A DNA stretch of 64,000 nt, taken from assembly GCF_031844705.1 (NCBI RefSeq), contig NZ_CP134609.1, positions 2,976,001 through 3,040,000 on the forward strand, in the 5' to 3' direction. The first letter of the stretch is position 1; every line of letters starts with the position of its first letter. Under the pieces are notes generated by a model that searched no databases, was not told the origin of the DNA, and saw nothing but the letters and a program-made list of their open reading frames with translations. Source of the DNA: Streptomyces sp. ITFR-16 (GTDB taxonomy: Bacteria; Actinomycetota; Actinomycetes; Streptomycetales; Streptomycetaceae). Below are positions 18,576 to 26,986 of the stretch, one piece after another. A program made the translations under genes and the position numbers.

Positions 18576-19073
18576 GTGACCCAGACCAGCGAAAACGTCA
18601 CCTGGCTCACGCAGGAGGCGTACAACCAGCTCAAGGCCGAGCTGGAGTACCTGTCTGGTCCCGCGCGCACGGAGATCGCCGTCAAGATCGCGGCGGCCCG
18701 TGAGGAGGGGGACCTGCGTGAGAACGGCGGGTACCACGCGGCCAAGGAGGAGCAGGGCAAGATGGAGCTCCGGGTGCGCCAGCTGACCCAGCTCCTCGAG
18801 CACGCGAAGGTCGGCGAGGCACCGGCCGACGACGGTGTGGTCGAGCCCGGCATGGTCGTGACGATCGCCTTCGACGGCGACGAGGACGACACGACGACCT
18901 TCCTTCTGGCCTCCCGTGAGTACGCGAGCGCGGACATCGAGACCTACTCCCCGCAGTCACCGCTCGGCAAGGGCGTGAACGGCAAGAAGACGGGTGAGGA
19001 CGCGGAGTACGAGCTGCCGAACGGCAGGACCGCGACGGTCAAGATCCTTTCGGCCAAGCCGTACACGGGCTGA
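18576..19073 (+). CDS. greA: Transcription elongation factor GreA
   Basis: GreA enters the RNA polymerase secondary channel and stimulates cleavage of backtracked RNA. The 165-residue product has the N-terminal coiled-coil with the acidic tip (REEGDLRENGGYHAAKEEQG) and a C-terminal FKBP-like domain ending SPLGKGVNGKKTGEDAEYEL. The GTG start at 18576 follows GAGGAGC. About 180 bp upstream are AT-richer than the surroundings and probably carry the promoter, but I cannot place -10/-35 boxes with confidence. A strong hairpin follows the stop. Confidence 0.93.
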   Translation: MTQTSENVTWLTQEAYNQLKAELEYLSGPARTEIAVKIAAAREEGDLRENGGYHAAKEEQGKMELRVRQLTQLLEHAKVGEAPADDGVVEPGMVVTIAFDGDEDDTTTFLLASREYASADIETYSPQSPLGKGVNGKKTGEDAEYELPNGRTATVKILSAKPYTG

Positions 19074-19088
19074 GCCGCACAGCAGACG

Positions 19089-19121
19089 GAGAGCCCCGGC
19101 CGCGTCGCGGCCGGGGCTCTC
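19089..19121. terminator. Bidirectional terminator hairpin after greA
   Basis: The perfect 15-bp arms GAGAGCCCCGGCCGC and GCGGCCGGGGCTCTC are separated by GTC. The hairpin lies between the convergent greA and the ABC exporter permease gene. Confidence 0.85.
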
Positions 19122-19137
19122 TGCCTTCCCGTTGTGC

Positions 19138-20004
19138 TCAGACGGCGACCGAGCGGTACTTGCGTACCGCAAGGGTCCGGAAGAACACGATGATCAGCAC
19201 GGACCAGATCAGTGAGGCCCAGATGGGGTGCTCCATCGGCCAGGCGCCCGTCACGGACTTCGGCACGCCCTCGATCGTGTTGCCGAACAGTTCGCGGGCC
19301 GCCGCCACCGTGGCACTGAACGGGTTCCACTCGGCGACGTACTGCAGGAACCTCGGCATGCCGTTGACCGGCACGAACGCGTTCGAGATGAAGGTCAGCG
19401 GGAACAGCCAGATCAGCCCGCCCGAGGTGGCAGCCTCCGGGGTGCGGACGGAGAGGCCGATCAGCGCGCCGATCCAGGTGAACGCGTAGCCGAGCAGCAG
19501 GAGCAGACCGAATCCCGCGAGCACCTTGCCGATGTTCTCGTGGGTGCGCCAGCCCACCAGCAGGGCGACGGCCGCGAGGACCGCGAGGGTGATGGCCGTC
19601 TGCACCAGGTCGGCCAGGGTCCGCCCGGTGAGCACCGCGCCCCGGGCCATGGGCAGCGACCGGAACCGGTCGATGAGCCCCTTGTGCATGTCGTCCGCGA
19701 TGCCCGCGCCGGCCCCCGCGGTGGCGAAGGTGACGGTCTGCGCGAAGATGCCCGCCATCAGGAATTCCTTGTAGGCGCTCGAACTGACGCCCGCGCCCGG
19801 AATGGCGATCGAGCCGCCGAAGACGTACGTGAACAGCACCACGAACATGACCGGCTGGATGACCCCGAAAAGGATCATCTCCGGAATCCGGGTCATCCGG
19901 ATCAGATTCCGCTGGGCGATGACCAGCGAGTCCCGGACGGACTGGCCGATGCCGCCGCCCGACCGGGGGGCGCGCGTGGGGGCCGTGTCGCTGAGGGCGC
20001 TCAC
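19138..20004 (-). CDS. ABC-2-type exporter permease (DrrB-like)
   Basis: The 288-residue product has six predicted membrane segments, including MILFGVIQPVMFVVLFTYVF and a late LIWLFPLTFISNAFVPVNGM. The latter matches the DrrB/ABC-2 signature (FxSNAFVP near the fifth span). The GTG start overlaps the stop of the ATPase gene by 4 bp (GTGA). The partner ATPase is DrrA-like, so the pair should form a drug or lipid efflux pump. The substrate is unknown. Confidence 0.88.
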   Translation of the reverse strand: MSALSDTAPTRAPRSGGGIGQSVRDSLVIAQRNLIRMTRIPEMILFGVIQPVMFVVLFTYVFGGSIAIPGAGVSSSAYKEFLMAGIFAQTVTFATAGAGAGIADDMHKGLIDRFRSLPMARGAVLTGRTLADLVQTAITLAVLAAVALLVGWRTHENIGKVLAGFGLLLLLGYAFTWIGALIGLSVRTPEAATSGGLIWLFPLTFISNAFVPVNGMPRFLQYVAEWNPFSATVAAARELFGNTIEGVPKSVTGAWPMEHPIWASLIWSVLIIVFFRTLAVRKYRSVAV

Positions 20005-21008
20005 TTCTCTGCCTCCGATCCGGCGGCGGCCGGCTGTCCGTCCGCCTCGCTGCCTTCGTTCTTCTCCTGCTCGGCGGCGTGGCCGGTGAGGGAGATGAAC
20101 ACGTCGTCGAGGGTGGGGCGGCGCAGCCCGATGTCGTCGATCTCCACGCCCCGGGTGTCGAGGTCGCGGATGATCTCGGCGAGGAGCTTGGCCCCGCCGT
20201 CGACCGGGACGGTCAGTTTGCGCATGTGCGGGACGACGGCGACCTCGCCCTTGCCCAGCTGGCCGAGGACCGCGCGGGCGGGCTCGATCTGGTCGGTCTG
20301 GTGGACGACGACCTCGACGCGCTCGCCGCCCGTGCGGGCCTTGAGCTGGTCGGATGTGCCGCGCGCGATGACCCGTCCGTGGTCGATCACGCAGATGTCG
20401 TGGGCGAGGCGGTCGGCCTCCTCCAGGTACTGCGTGGTCAGCAGCAGCGTCGTCCCGCCGGCGACGAGCTCCTCGATGACCTCCCAGAGCTGCTGGCGGT
20501 TGCGCGGGTCGAGGCCGGTGGTCGGCTCGTCCATGAACATGACCGGCGGGGAGACGACGAGCGCGGCCGCCAGGTCGAGACGGCGGCGCATGCCGCCGGA
20601 GTACGTCTTGGCGGGGCGGTCGGCCGCGTCGGCGAGGTTGAACCGCTCCAGCAGCTCCCCCGCCCTGGCCTTCGCCTCGCGTCCGCCCATCTGGTAGAGC
20701 CGGCCGACCATGCGGAGGTTCTCGCGGCCGGTCAGATACTCGTCGACGGCGGCGAACTGGCCGGAGAGCCCGATCGACCGCCGTACCTCGTTGGGATTCT
20801 TCAGTACGTCGATACCCGCGACGAAGGCGCTGCCGCTGTCGGGCCTGAGCAGCGTCGTCAGGACGCGTACGGCGGTCGTCTTGCCGGCCCCGTTGGGGCC
20901 GAGAAGTCCGAGGACGGTGCCTTCCGGCACGTCGAGATCGACGCCGCCGAGTGCTCGTACGTCGCCGAAGGTCTTCACCAGACCTTCGGCGTAGATGGCG
21001 CCTGGCAT
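20001..21008 (-). CDS. ABC exporter ATPase (DrrA-like)
   Basis: The 335-residue product contains Walker A GPNGAGKTT, signature YSGGMRRRLDLA, Walker B VMFMDEPTTGLD and the switch-His region LLLTTQYLEEADRL. It ends with the extended C-terminal domain (TLDDVFISLTG) typical of daunorubicin-resistance ATPases. It is the first gene of a two-gene operon with the permease. A perfect 14-bp palindrome lies about 130 bp upstream of the start. Confidence 0.9.
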   Translation of the reverse strand: MPGAIYAEGLVKTFGDVRALGGVDLDVPEGTVLGLLGPNGAGKTTAVRVLTTLLRPDSGSAFVAGIDVLKNPNEVRRSIGLSGQFAAVDEYLTGRENLRMVGRLYQMGGREAKARAGELLERFNLADAADRPAKTYSGGMRRRLDLAAALVVSPPVMFMDEPTTGLDPRNRQQLWEVIEELVAGGTTLLLTTQYLEEADRLAHDICVIDHGRVIARGTSDQLKARTGGERVEVVVHQTDQIEPARAVLGQLGKGEVAVVPHMRKLTVPVDGGAKLLAEIIRDLDTRGVEIDDIGLRRPTLDDVFISLTGHAAEQEKNEGSEADGQPAAAGSEAEK

Positions 21009-21136
21009 ATGGGATTCCCCCAGTGCGATCGGGTGACTTCCTCACAGATCCTAGATTTGCCCGTGGTGCCGCGCCCGGTGAACACACGAGACGAGCGCGT
21101 GCGGCTGTGCACCGGGGCCGGACAGGAACAAGATAA

Positions 21137-21150
21137 CGCGATATATCGCG
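21137..21150. promoter_or_regulatory. Palindrome CGCGATATATCGCG, candidate operator
   Basis: This is a perfect 14-bp palindrome and a rare AT-rich island in this GC-rich sequence. It lies between the ABC exporter operon (upstream side) and the 3' end of ilvA, so it most likely controls the exporter. DrrAB-type pumps are often repressed by PadR- or TetR-family proteins. No such gene is adjacent. Confidence 0.55.
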
Positions 21151-21162
21151 ACTGACAAGGGG

Positions 21163-22392
21163 TCAGCCGATCACGAGATAGCCCGCCTCGCGCAGCGTCG
21201 CGGCGACCTCCTCGCAGTGCTCGGGCCCCTTGGTCTCCAGGTGGAGTTCCACCTCCGCCTCGGTGAGGCCGAGCCGGGGGTCGGTGCGCACATGGCTGAC
21301 GTCCAGGACGTTGGCATCCGCCTGCGAGAGGACACCGAGCATGGTCGCCAGGGCGCCCGGCCGGTCCGTGAGCCGCAGCCGCAGGCTCAGATAGCGGCCC
21401 GCCGCCGACATGCCGTGGGTCAGGATGCGCTGCATCAGCAGCGGGTCCACATTGCCGCCGGAGAGCAGCGCCACCACCGGCCCCCGGAACGCCTTCGGGT
21501 CGCTGAGCAGCGCGGCCACCGGGCTCGCCCCGGCCGGCTCCACCACCATCTTCGCCCGCTCCAGGCAGAGCAGCAGCGCGCTGGACAGCTCGTCCTCGGA
21601 GACCGTGCGGACCTCGTCGACCAGCTCCCTGACCAGCGCGAACGGCACATCGCCCGGCCGTCCCACCTTGATGCCGTCCGCCATCGTCTGGAGCGAGCCG
21701 ATCGACACGGGCCGGCCGGCCGCCAGCGACGGCGGGTAGCAGGCCGCGCCCGCCGCCTGCACACCGACGATCCGCACATCGGGCCGGACCGCCTTCACCG
21801 CGACCGCGATCCCGGCCGCGAGCCCGCCGCCGCCGATCCCGACGACGATGGTGCGCACCTCGGGGCACTGCTCCAGGATCTCCAGGCCCACCGTGCCCTG
21901 CCCGGCGATGATGTCCGGGTGGTCGAAGGGGTGGATGAAGACCGCGCCCGTGCGCTGCGCGTACTCCTGCGCGGCGGCGAGCGTCTCGTCGACGACCTGG
22001 CCGTGCAGCCGCACCTCGGCCCCGTACTCACGCGTGGCCGCGACCTTCGGCAGCGGGGCGCCGACCGGCATGAAGACCGTCGACCGTACGCCGAGCAGCG
22101 CGGACGCGAGCGCGACACCCTGCGCATGGTTTCCGGCGCTCGCGGCGACGACACCGGCCGCCCGTTCGACGGGGGACAGACCAGAGATGCGTACGTACGC
22201 GCCCCGCAGCTTGAAGGAGCCCGTCCGCTGGAGGTTCTCGCACTTGAACTGGACGGGCGCGCCCACCAGCGCGGACAAATGGCGGCTGCCCTCCAGCGGG
22301 GTGACCCTGGAGACCCCGGAAAGCATCTTCTGCGCCCCCCGCACATCGTCGAGGATCAGGGAGGGGAAACGGGCGGGCGGCGGGAAGTTCAT
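21163..22392 (-). CDS. ilvA: Threonine ammonia-lyase (threonine dehydratase) with ACT domain
   Basis: The PLP enzyme deaminates threonine to 2-oxobutanoate, feeding isoleucine synthesis or catabolism. The 409-residue product has the PLP lysine in RTGSFKLRGAY (Lys61), the glycine loop GIGGGGLAAG and a single C-terminal ACT domain (about 330-405; LTDRPGALATMLGVL). A single ACT domain fits the shorter catabolic-type layout better than the two-ACT biosynthetic IlvA of E. coli. ATG 22392 was chosen because the family begins near here; the frame continues upstream without homology. Confidence 0.9.
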   Translation of the reverse strand: MNFPPPARFPSLILDDVRGAQKMLSGVSRVTPLEGSRHLSALVGAPVQFKCENLQRTGSFKLRGAYVRISGLSPVERAAGVVAASAGNHAQGVALASALLGVRSTVFMPVGAPLPKVAATREYGAEVRLHGQVVDETLAAAQEYAQRTGAVFIHPFDHPDIIAGQGTVGLEILEQCPEVRTIVVGIGGGGLAAGIAVAVKAVRPDVRIVGVQAAGAACYPPSLAAGRPVSIGSLQTMADGIKVGRPGDVPFALVRELVDEVRTVSEDELSSALLLCLERAKMVVEPAGASPVAALLSDPKAFRGPVVALLSGGNVDPLLMQRILTHGMSAAGRYLSLRLRLTDRPGALATMLGVLSQADANVLDVSHVRTDPRLGLTEAEVELHLETKGPEHCEEVAATLREAGYLVIG

Positions 22393-22563
22393 ACCGCAAG
22401 TCTTGCAGCTGCCTCCGGTCGGCCTCGAAGAGGTTGTGGCCGCCGCCCGAGATGGCGTCCTGCGTCCACGTCCGCAGGTTTGTGCGGCACTGGTACGCGT
22501 TGACCCGGGGCCGCGTACTCTGTCCCCCACCCATCCGACACCGCACGAAGAGAGCCCCCGGCC

Positions 22564-23094
22564 ATGCCCCCTCAGGACATGACGACTGCCGCGTCTCCTT
22601 CCGGGGGCGCCACCCCGGAGAACCCGGGTCCCGACCACCTCCTTGACGCCCTTCAGCACCAGGTGGCGGTGTTTGCCCGCCGTGCCGAGCAGACCCGCCT
22701 CGGCGGTGTCGGCCAGGTGCGCAACTCCATGGACCGGGCCGCCTACCTGCTGCTCAACCGGCTGGACCGGGAAGGGCCGATGGGGGTCAAGGCACTGGCC
22801 GCCGGGATGGGGATCGACTCGTCGACAGTGACCCGGCAGGTCGCGCCGCTCGTGGACACCGGTCTCGTCAAGCGCACCTCGCACCCGGAGGACGGCCGTG
22901 CCGTCGTGCTCCAGCTGTCCCCGCGCGGCCAGGCCCGGCTGGACGAGGTCCGGGCCTCGCGGCGGGAGTTGATTTCCCAGGTGACGGACGACTGGAACGA
23001 GGAGGAGCGCGACACCTTCTGCGCCCTGCTCACCCGCTTCAACGCGGCCCTGGCGGCCCGGCAGGCCGCGCACCAGCCGCCCCAGCCCGGATAG
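22564..23094 (+). CDS. MarR-family transcriptional regulator
   Basis: The 176-residue product has a winged helix-turn-helix (MGVKALAAGMGIDSSTVTRQVAPLVDTGLV) followed by the wing HPEDGRAVVLQLSPRG, the hallmark of MarR proteins, and a dimerisation helix at the end. ATG 22579 is an alternative start. It is divergent from ilvA. The target and ligand are unknown. Confidence 0.85.
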   Translation: MPPQDMTTAASPSGGATPENPGPDHLLDALQHQVAVFARRAEQTRLGGVGQVRNSMDRAAYLLLNRLDREGPMGVKALAAGMGIDSSTVTRQVAPLVDTGLVKRTSHPEDGRAVVLQLSPRGQARLDEVRASRRELISQVTDDWNEEERDTFCALLTRFNAALAARQAAHQPPQPG

Positions 23095-23155
23095 CGCGGC
23101 CCGCCCCGGGCCGCAGGGGTTGACCCGGGGCCCCGGGCGCGCTCGGATTGACCTC

Positions 23156-23650
23156 GTGCGAGAGCGCCATGCGGGCCGACAGCGGGGCCGCGCCCAGGAG
23201 TTCGAGGCCTTCGTGGCGGGCGCGGCGGGCCGGCTGCTGCACACCGCGACCCTGCTCACCGCCGAACCCGCCGTCCCGCCCGGTGCCAACCCCCTCGCCC
23301 AGCGGCTCCTGACGGCCGCGCTGGCCCGTACGTACGCGGGCTGGGACCGGCTGCACGGCGAGGATCCGTACGACCGCACCCGGCAGGATCTCGCCACCCG
23401 GTTCGCACGGGAGGCCTGGCGCCACCACCGCCCGCGCGGCGGACTGCTGGACCGGCTGACCCCGCAGGAACGGCTGATCCTGGTCCTGCGGCTGTACGAA
23501 GGGGTGCCCGAGGAGCAGACCGCCGCGCTGCTCGGCCTCTCGGGCGACCGGGTCCGGGCGGTCTGCAACCGGGCGGTCGCCACCATGCGCGGCACCCGCA
23601 GCCCGACCGTGCGACGGGGTCCCGCCCGGCTCCTGGGGGCCGCGCCGTGA
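23156..23650 (+). CDS. ECF sigma factor-like protein
   Basis: The roughly 164-residue product has a recognisable sigma region 4 (LDRLTPQERLILVLRLYEGV, then LLGLSGDRVRAVCNRAVATM). The region-2 half is poorly conserved: the stretch EFEAFVAGAAGRLLHTATLLT aligns with the start of SigE-family factors, but the DAEDLxQ core is not recognisable. It may be a degenerate or specialised sigma factor. The GTG start (23156) is a guess; a longer frame exists upstream. The next gene overlaps by 4 bp and encodes a small membrane protein, an arrangement like a sigma factor with its membrane anti-sigma. Confidence 0.6.
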   Translation: MRERHAGRQRGRAQEFEAFVAGAAGRLLHTATLLTAEPAVPPGANPLAQRLLTAALARTYAGWDRLHGEDPYDRTRQDLATRFAREAWRHHRPRGGLLDRLTPQERLILVLRLYEGVPEEQTAALLGLSGDRVRAVCNRAVATMRGTRSPTVRRGPARLLGAAP

Positions 23651-23898
23651 GCGGCACCGGGCGCAAGGAGGAGGAGGTCCGGCGGATGCTGGAGACCCCG
23701 CATCCGCAGGTGCCCGCCGAGCTGGCCGCGCGGGCGGCGGAGCACGGGGGACGGCTGCTGCGCCGCCGCCGGGTGCTGCGCCGGCTGGGCGTGCTCGCGC
23801 TGATCACCGCGGTCACGGCGTTCACCGTGTGGGCGCTGCTGGTCCAGCCCTGGCAGGCCCCGCCCGCCGAGATCACACCGCCGCTGGACGGCTGGTAG
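23647..23898 (+). CDS. Small membrane protein, possible anti-sigma-like partner
   Basis: The 83-residue product has a cytoplasmic N-terminus (EEEVRRMLETPHPQVPAELAARAAEHGGRLL), a basic patch and one membrane segment (VLALITAVTAFTVWALLV), with a very short external tail. Its GTG overlaps the sigma-like stop codon (GTGA). The topology suits a membrane-tethered regulator, but no zinc-binding anti-sigma motif is present. Confidence 0.6.
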   Translation: MSGTGRKEEEVRRMLETPHPQVPAELAARAAEHGGRLLRRRRVLRRLGVLALITAVTAFTVWALLVQPWQAPPAEITPPLDGW

Positions 23899-23969
23899 CG
23901 GCTCCTCGGCGGCACCGGTGTCCCGGCCCCTGCGCATCTATCCTGGAGAGGAGTGGCCGGGAGGCTGTG

Positions 23970-24161
23970 ATGACCAGGAAAGTCGCTGACTGCCGCAAGT
24001 ATCCGAGCGTGTCCAACTGCTCGCTGACGATCTCCGGCGAGGAGGACGAAGTCCTGCGGGCCGCGGCCGAACACGCCGTCTCCGTCCATGAACACACCGA
24101 TGGCCCCGAGCTGCGGGAGCAGATCAGGGCCACGCTGGAGGACGAGAAGGCAGCCGTCTGA
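23970..24161 (+). CDS. DUF1059 family protein
   Basis: The 63-residue product reads MTRKVADCRKYPSVSNCSLT, then ISGEEDEVLRAAAEHAVSVH. It is a full-length DUF1059 domain, with the conserved DCR..PS and the acidic G-x-x-E/D-x-E-V-L motifs. Function is unknown. The ATG is preceded by GGGAGG with 5-nt spacing. It ends just before a long bidirectional hairpin. Confidence 0.85.
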   Translation: MTRKVADCRKYPSVSNCSLTISGEEDEVLRAAAEHAVSVHEHTDGPELREQIRATLEDEKAAV

Positions 24162-24175
24162 GACGGCCGCACGCG

Positions 24176-24211
24176 CCGGGGGCGGGACCGGTGCTCCGGT
24201 CCCGCCCCCGG
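24176..24211. terminator. Bidirectional terminator hairpin
   Basis: The perfect 16-bp arms CCGGGGGCGGGACCGG and CCGGTCCCGCCCCCGG flank TGCT, between the convergent DUF1059 and cystathionine gamma-synthase genes. Confidence 0.85.
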
Positions 24212-24219
24212 GACGTGTC

Positions 24220-25365
24220 CTAGCCGAGCGCCTGCGTCAGGTCGGCCAGCAGGTCGTCGATGTTCTCGATGCCGACGGAGAGCCGGACCAGGTCGGCGGG
24301 GACCTCCAGGGCCGATCCGGCCACCGAGGCGTGCGTCATCCGGCCCGGGTGCTCCAGCAGCGACTCGACACCGCCGAGCGACTCGCCCAGCGTGAAGACC
24401 CTGGTGCGGTTGCAGAGCTCGACCGCCGCCTCCTCGCCGCCCGCGACCCGGAAGGAGACCATGCCGCCGAAGGACTTCATCTGCTTGGCGGCGACCTCGT
24501 GGCCGGGGTGCTCGGGCAGGCCCGGGTAGAGGACCTGGGTGACCTTGGGGTGGCGGGTCAGCAGCTCGGCGACCTTGGTCGCGTTCTCGGTGTGCCGGTC
24601 CATCCGGACGGCGAGGGTCTTGATGCCGCGCAGCACCAGCCAGGCGTCGAACGGCCCGGCGACGGCGCCCATCGCGTTCTGGTGGTACGCCAACTCCTCC
24701 GCCAGGTCCGCGTCGTTGGCGATCAGACCGCCGCCGACGACGTCCGAGTGGCCGCCCATGTACTTGGTGGTGGAGTGCACCACCACATCGGCGCCGAGCG
24801 CCAGCGGCTGCTGGAGGTAGGGGCTGGCGAAGGTGTTGTCGACGACCAGGCGCGCGCCGGCCGCCCGCGCCACCCCGGCGACGGCCGCGATGTCGGTGAT
24901 GCCGAGCAGCGGGTTGGACGGGGTCTCCACCCACACCGCCTTGGTGCGCGGGGTGATCGCCGCGCGCACCGCCGCCACGTCCGAGGTGTCGGCGACCGAG
25001 AACTCCACGCCCCAGCGCGAGGCGACCTTCGCGAACAGCCGGAACGTGCCGCCGTAGGCGTCGTTCGGGATGACCACGTGGTCGCCGGGGGTCAGCAGCG
25101 TACGGAGCAGGCAGTCCTCGGCGGCGAGGCCCGACGCGAAGGCGAGCCCTCGGCGGCCGCCCTCCAGGGCGGCGAGGTTCTCCTCCAGCGCGGTGCGCGT
25201 GGGGTTGGCGCTGCGGCTGTACTCGTAGCCGTTGCGGAGCCCGCCCACACCGTCCTGCTTGTACGTGGACACCTGGTAAATGGGCGGAACCACCGCGCCG
25301 GTGAGGGGATCGGCGGTGTTTCCCGCGTGGATCGCGAGAGTCTCGAAGCTGTGCTGGTCGCTCAT
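24220..25365 (-). CDS. metB: Cystathionine gamma-synthase
   Basis: The PLP enzyme joins an activated homoserine ester and cysteine to cystathionine in methionine synthesis; some members also act as gamma-lyases. The 381-residue product has [15 protein letters not shown] near the N-terminus, [20 protein letters not shown], the PLP lysine in [12 protein letters not shown] (Lys201) and [19 protein letters not shown] at the end. The start ATG 25365 ([15 protein letters not shown]) was chosen by family length; the open frame extends 108 bp further. The choice between synthase and lyase rests on overall resemblance. Confidence 0.87.
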   Translation of the reverse strand: MSDQHSFETLAIHAGNTADPLTGAVVPPIYQVSTYKQDGVGGLRNGYEYSRSANPTRTALEENLAALEGGRRGLAFASGLAAEDCLLRTLLTPGDHVVIPNDAYGGTFRLFAKVASRWGVEFSVADTSDVAAVRAAITPRTKAVWVETPSNPLLGITDIAAVAGVARAAGARLVVDNTFASPYLQQPLALGADVVVHSTTKYMGGHSDVVGGGLIANDADLAEELAYHQNAMGAVAGPFDAWLVLRGIKTLAVRMDRHTENATKVAELLTRHPKVTQVLYPGLPEHPGHEVAAKQMKSFGGMVSFRVAGGEEAAVELCNRTRVFTLGESLGGVESLLEHPGRMTHASVAGSALEVPADLVRLSVGIENIDDLLADLTQALG

Positions 25366-25432
25366 GGGTCCCGAGCGTAGTTCGTCCCGAGGCCCCGCAC
25401 GGAGCACCGGGCCGTCCGGTGACAATGGGGGC

Positions 25433-26536
25433 ATGGAGATTCTGTGGATCCTGCTCGCGCTGTGCATGCTCACCGCGGTCGTCGGCCCCTATGTGCTGCG
25501 CCGGCGCGGGGGCATCCGGCAGGTGGCGCCGGGCTCCCCCGACGCGGCCGACCCGGAGGACTACGGCTTTGTGCGCCAGGAGGAGCTGGACGTCCGCACC
25601 CCGGGCCCCGACCAGGACCTCCTGGACGTTCTGGAGGTCGTCCAGCACACCCAGGAGTGGCGGGCCGCCTCCCAGCTGCTGTCCGGGACGCCGAAGGACG
25701 GCGAGGTGCGGTGGCAGCGGGTACAGGCGTTCGCCGGGGCAGCCTCGCTGGAGCTGCTGCGACAGCCGGGCGTCGGCGGGTCCTGGCTGCGCAAGTGGCG
25801 GGCGGAGGCGCCGAAGGACGCGGGCGCCGCGGCCGTGCACGCGGAGTTCCTGGTCCAGCAGGCGTGGCGCTCGTCCACGGCGGGGACGGACGACTTCCGG
25901 ATCATCCTGGAGGAGGCCCGTACGGTCGTCGGCGAGGCGGCCCTGCTGGCCCCCGGCGACCCGGTGCCGTACATCGTCGAGCTGGCCGTGGCACGCGGAC
26001 TCGGCTACTCCCCCGAGGAGTTCGACCGGCTCTGGGCGAAGATCATCGACCGGGCGCCCGCGCACATGGGCGCGCACATCGCGGCGCTGCACTTCTGGTG
26101 CGAGAAGTGGCACGGCTCCCGCGAGGACGCCGACCGCTTCGCCACCGCGGCGGCCGCCCGCGCCCCGCAGGGCTCGCTGCTGGCCGCGCTGCCGCTCTTC
26201 GCGGTGTACGAGCACCTGCCCGAGGTCAACCTCGTGCAGGGCTTCTACCGCAGCCAGGTGGTGACCCGGGCCGTGGAGGGCGCGATGTTCGCGGTCCACT
26301 CGGCCCGCGCCGACGACCCGATGCTCGCCCACGTCCGGCATCTGCTGGTGCTGTTCCTGGTACGGATGGAGCGCTGGTCGGAGGCGATGAACCAGCTGGT
26401 CCACATCGACGGGCACGTGGGCGCGCTGCCGTGGACGGAGAACTCCGACCCGGCCGCCGAGTACACCGTCTACCGGGCCCTGGCGGTCGCCGGCTACGAG
26501 GCGAACGGCGGCAGCCCGGCGACGCTGCCGCGCTAG
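25433..26536 (+). CDS. Membrane-anchored helical-repeat protein of unknown function
   Basis: The 367-residue product has an N-terminal signal anchor (MEILWILLALCMLTAVVGPYV) followed by a soluble, helix-rich, TPR-like domain (for example EWRAASQLLSGTPKDGEVRW). I do not recognise a named family beyond an actinobacterial hypothetical. The gene is divergent from metB with only 67 bp between the starts. Its TAG stop codon is supplied by the first bases (CTAG) of a 179-bp foldback element, so the original C-terminus may have been longer or the stop may be shared. Confidence 0.75.
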   Translation: MEILWILLALCMLTAVVGPYVLRRRGGIRQVAPGSPDAADPEDYGFVRQEELDVRTPGPDQDLLDVLEVVQHTQEWRAASQLLSGTPKDGEVRWQRVQAFAGAASLELLRQPGVGGSWLRKWRAEAPKDAGAAAVHAEFLVQQAWRSSTAGTDDFRIILEEARTVVGEAALLAPGDPVPYIVELAVARGLGYSPEEFDRLWAKIIDRAPAHMGAHIAALHFWCEKWHGSREDADRFATAAAARAPQGSLLAALPLFAVYEHLPEVNLVQGFYRSQVVTRAVEGAMFAVHSARADDPMLAHVRHLLVLFLVRMERWSEAMNQLVHIDGHVGALPWTENSDPAAEYTVYRALAVAGYEANGGSPATLPR

Positions 26537-26711
26537 GGCGTGTCGTCAAACTGGTGTCGTTGCCCGAAGGGCGGCCGGGCGGCGTCAGGTGCGTGCTCTC
26601 GGCGTGCCGGCCCCAGGCCCCTGTACTGGGCGTACCGGGGTCTGGGGCCGGTGCGGCGAGAGTGCGTGCATGGCGTCGCCCGGCAGACGCCAGTTTGACG
26701 ACACGCCCTAG
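26533..26711. mobile_element. 179-bp MITE-like foldback element
   Basis: The element has perfect 22-bp terminal inverted repeats. The left one begins CTAGGGCGTGTCGTCAAACT and the right one is its exact complement. The interior is also largely self-complementary (for example GTGCGTGCTCTCG against CGAGAGTGCGTGCAT, and CCGGCCCCAG against CTGGGGCCGG), so the whole unit can fold into one hairpin. There is no coding capacity. Both ends carry the rare tetranucleotide CTAG, a plausible duplicated target. A decayed relative lies at 39399. Confidence 0.8.
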
Positions 26712-26789
26712 GGCCTGTCGCCCGGTGTGCGACCGTGGGAGCGCACGCCCCGTATCCATGCCCCACCCACCACAAGGACCGGTGTTCCC

Positions 26790-26912
26790 GTGGCACGCCT
26801 GATACCCCTGATCCTGATCGGCCTCGGCCTCTACTTCTGGTTCAAGGCCCGCAAGCGGGCCGCCGCCTATGTCGAGGACGCCGAGTCGGAGAGCGGCGTG
26901 CCCCGCCGCTGA
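26790..26912 (+). CDS. 40-residue single-pass membrane protein
   Basis: The product reads [20 protein letters not shown] followed by [20 protein letters not shown]. It has one membrane helix, a basic stop-transfer and an acidic tail. GTG 26790 has AAGGA about 11 nt upstream. It sits 74 bp before msrA on the same strand. I recall small proteins of this type next to Streptomyces msrA, but the function is unknown. Confidence 0.6.
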   Translation: MARLIPLILIGLGLYFWFKARKRAAAYVEDAESESGVPRR

Positions 26913-26986
26913 GGGCGGGCGGCGGAATCCATGGCGGCCCCGGCGCGTTGTACGGACAGCACGCCGACCCCAGGAGGAGCCCCCGC

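Noticed and set aside
22393..23937. Long upstream extension of the ilvA frame
   Set aside because: The extra 500 residues run antisense through the MarR and sigma-like genes and have no homology; ilvA starts at 22392.
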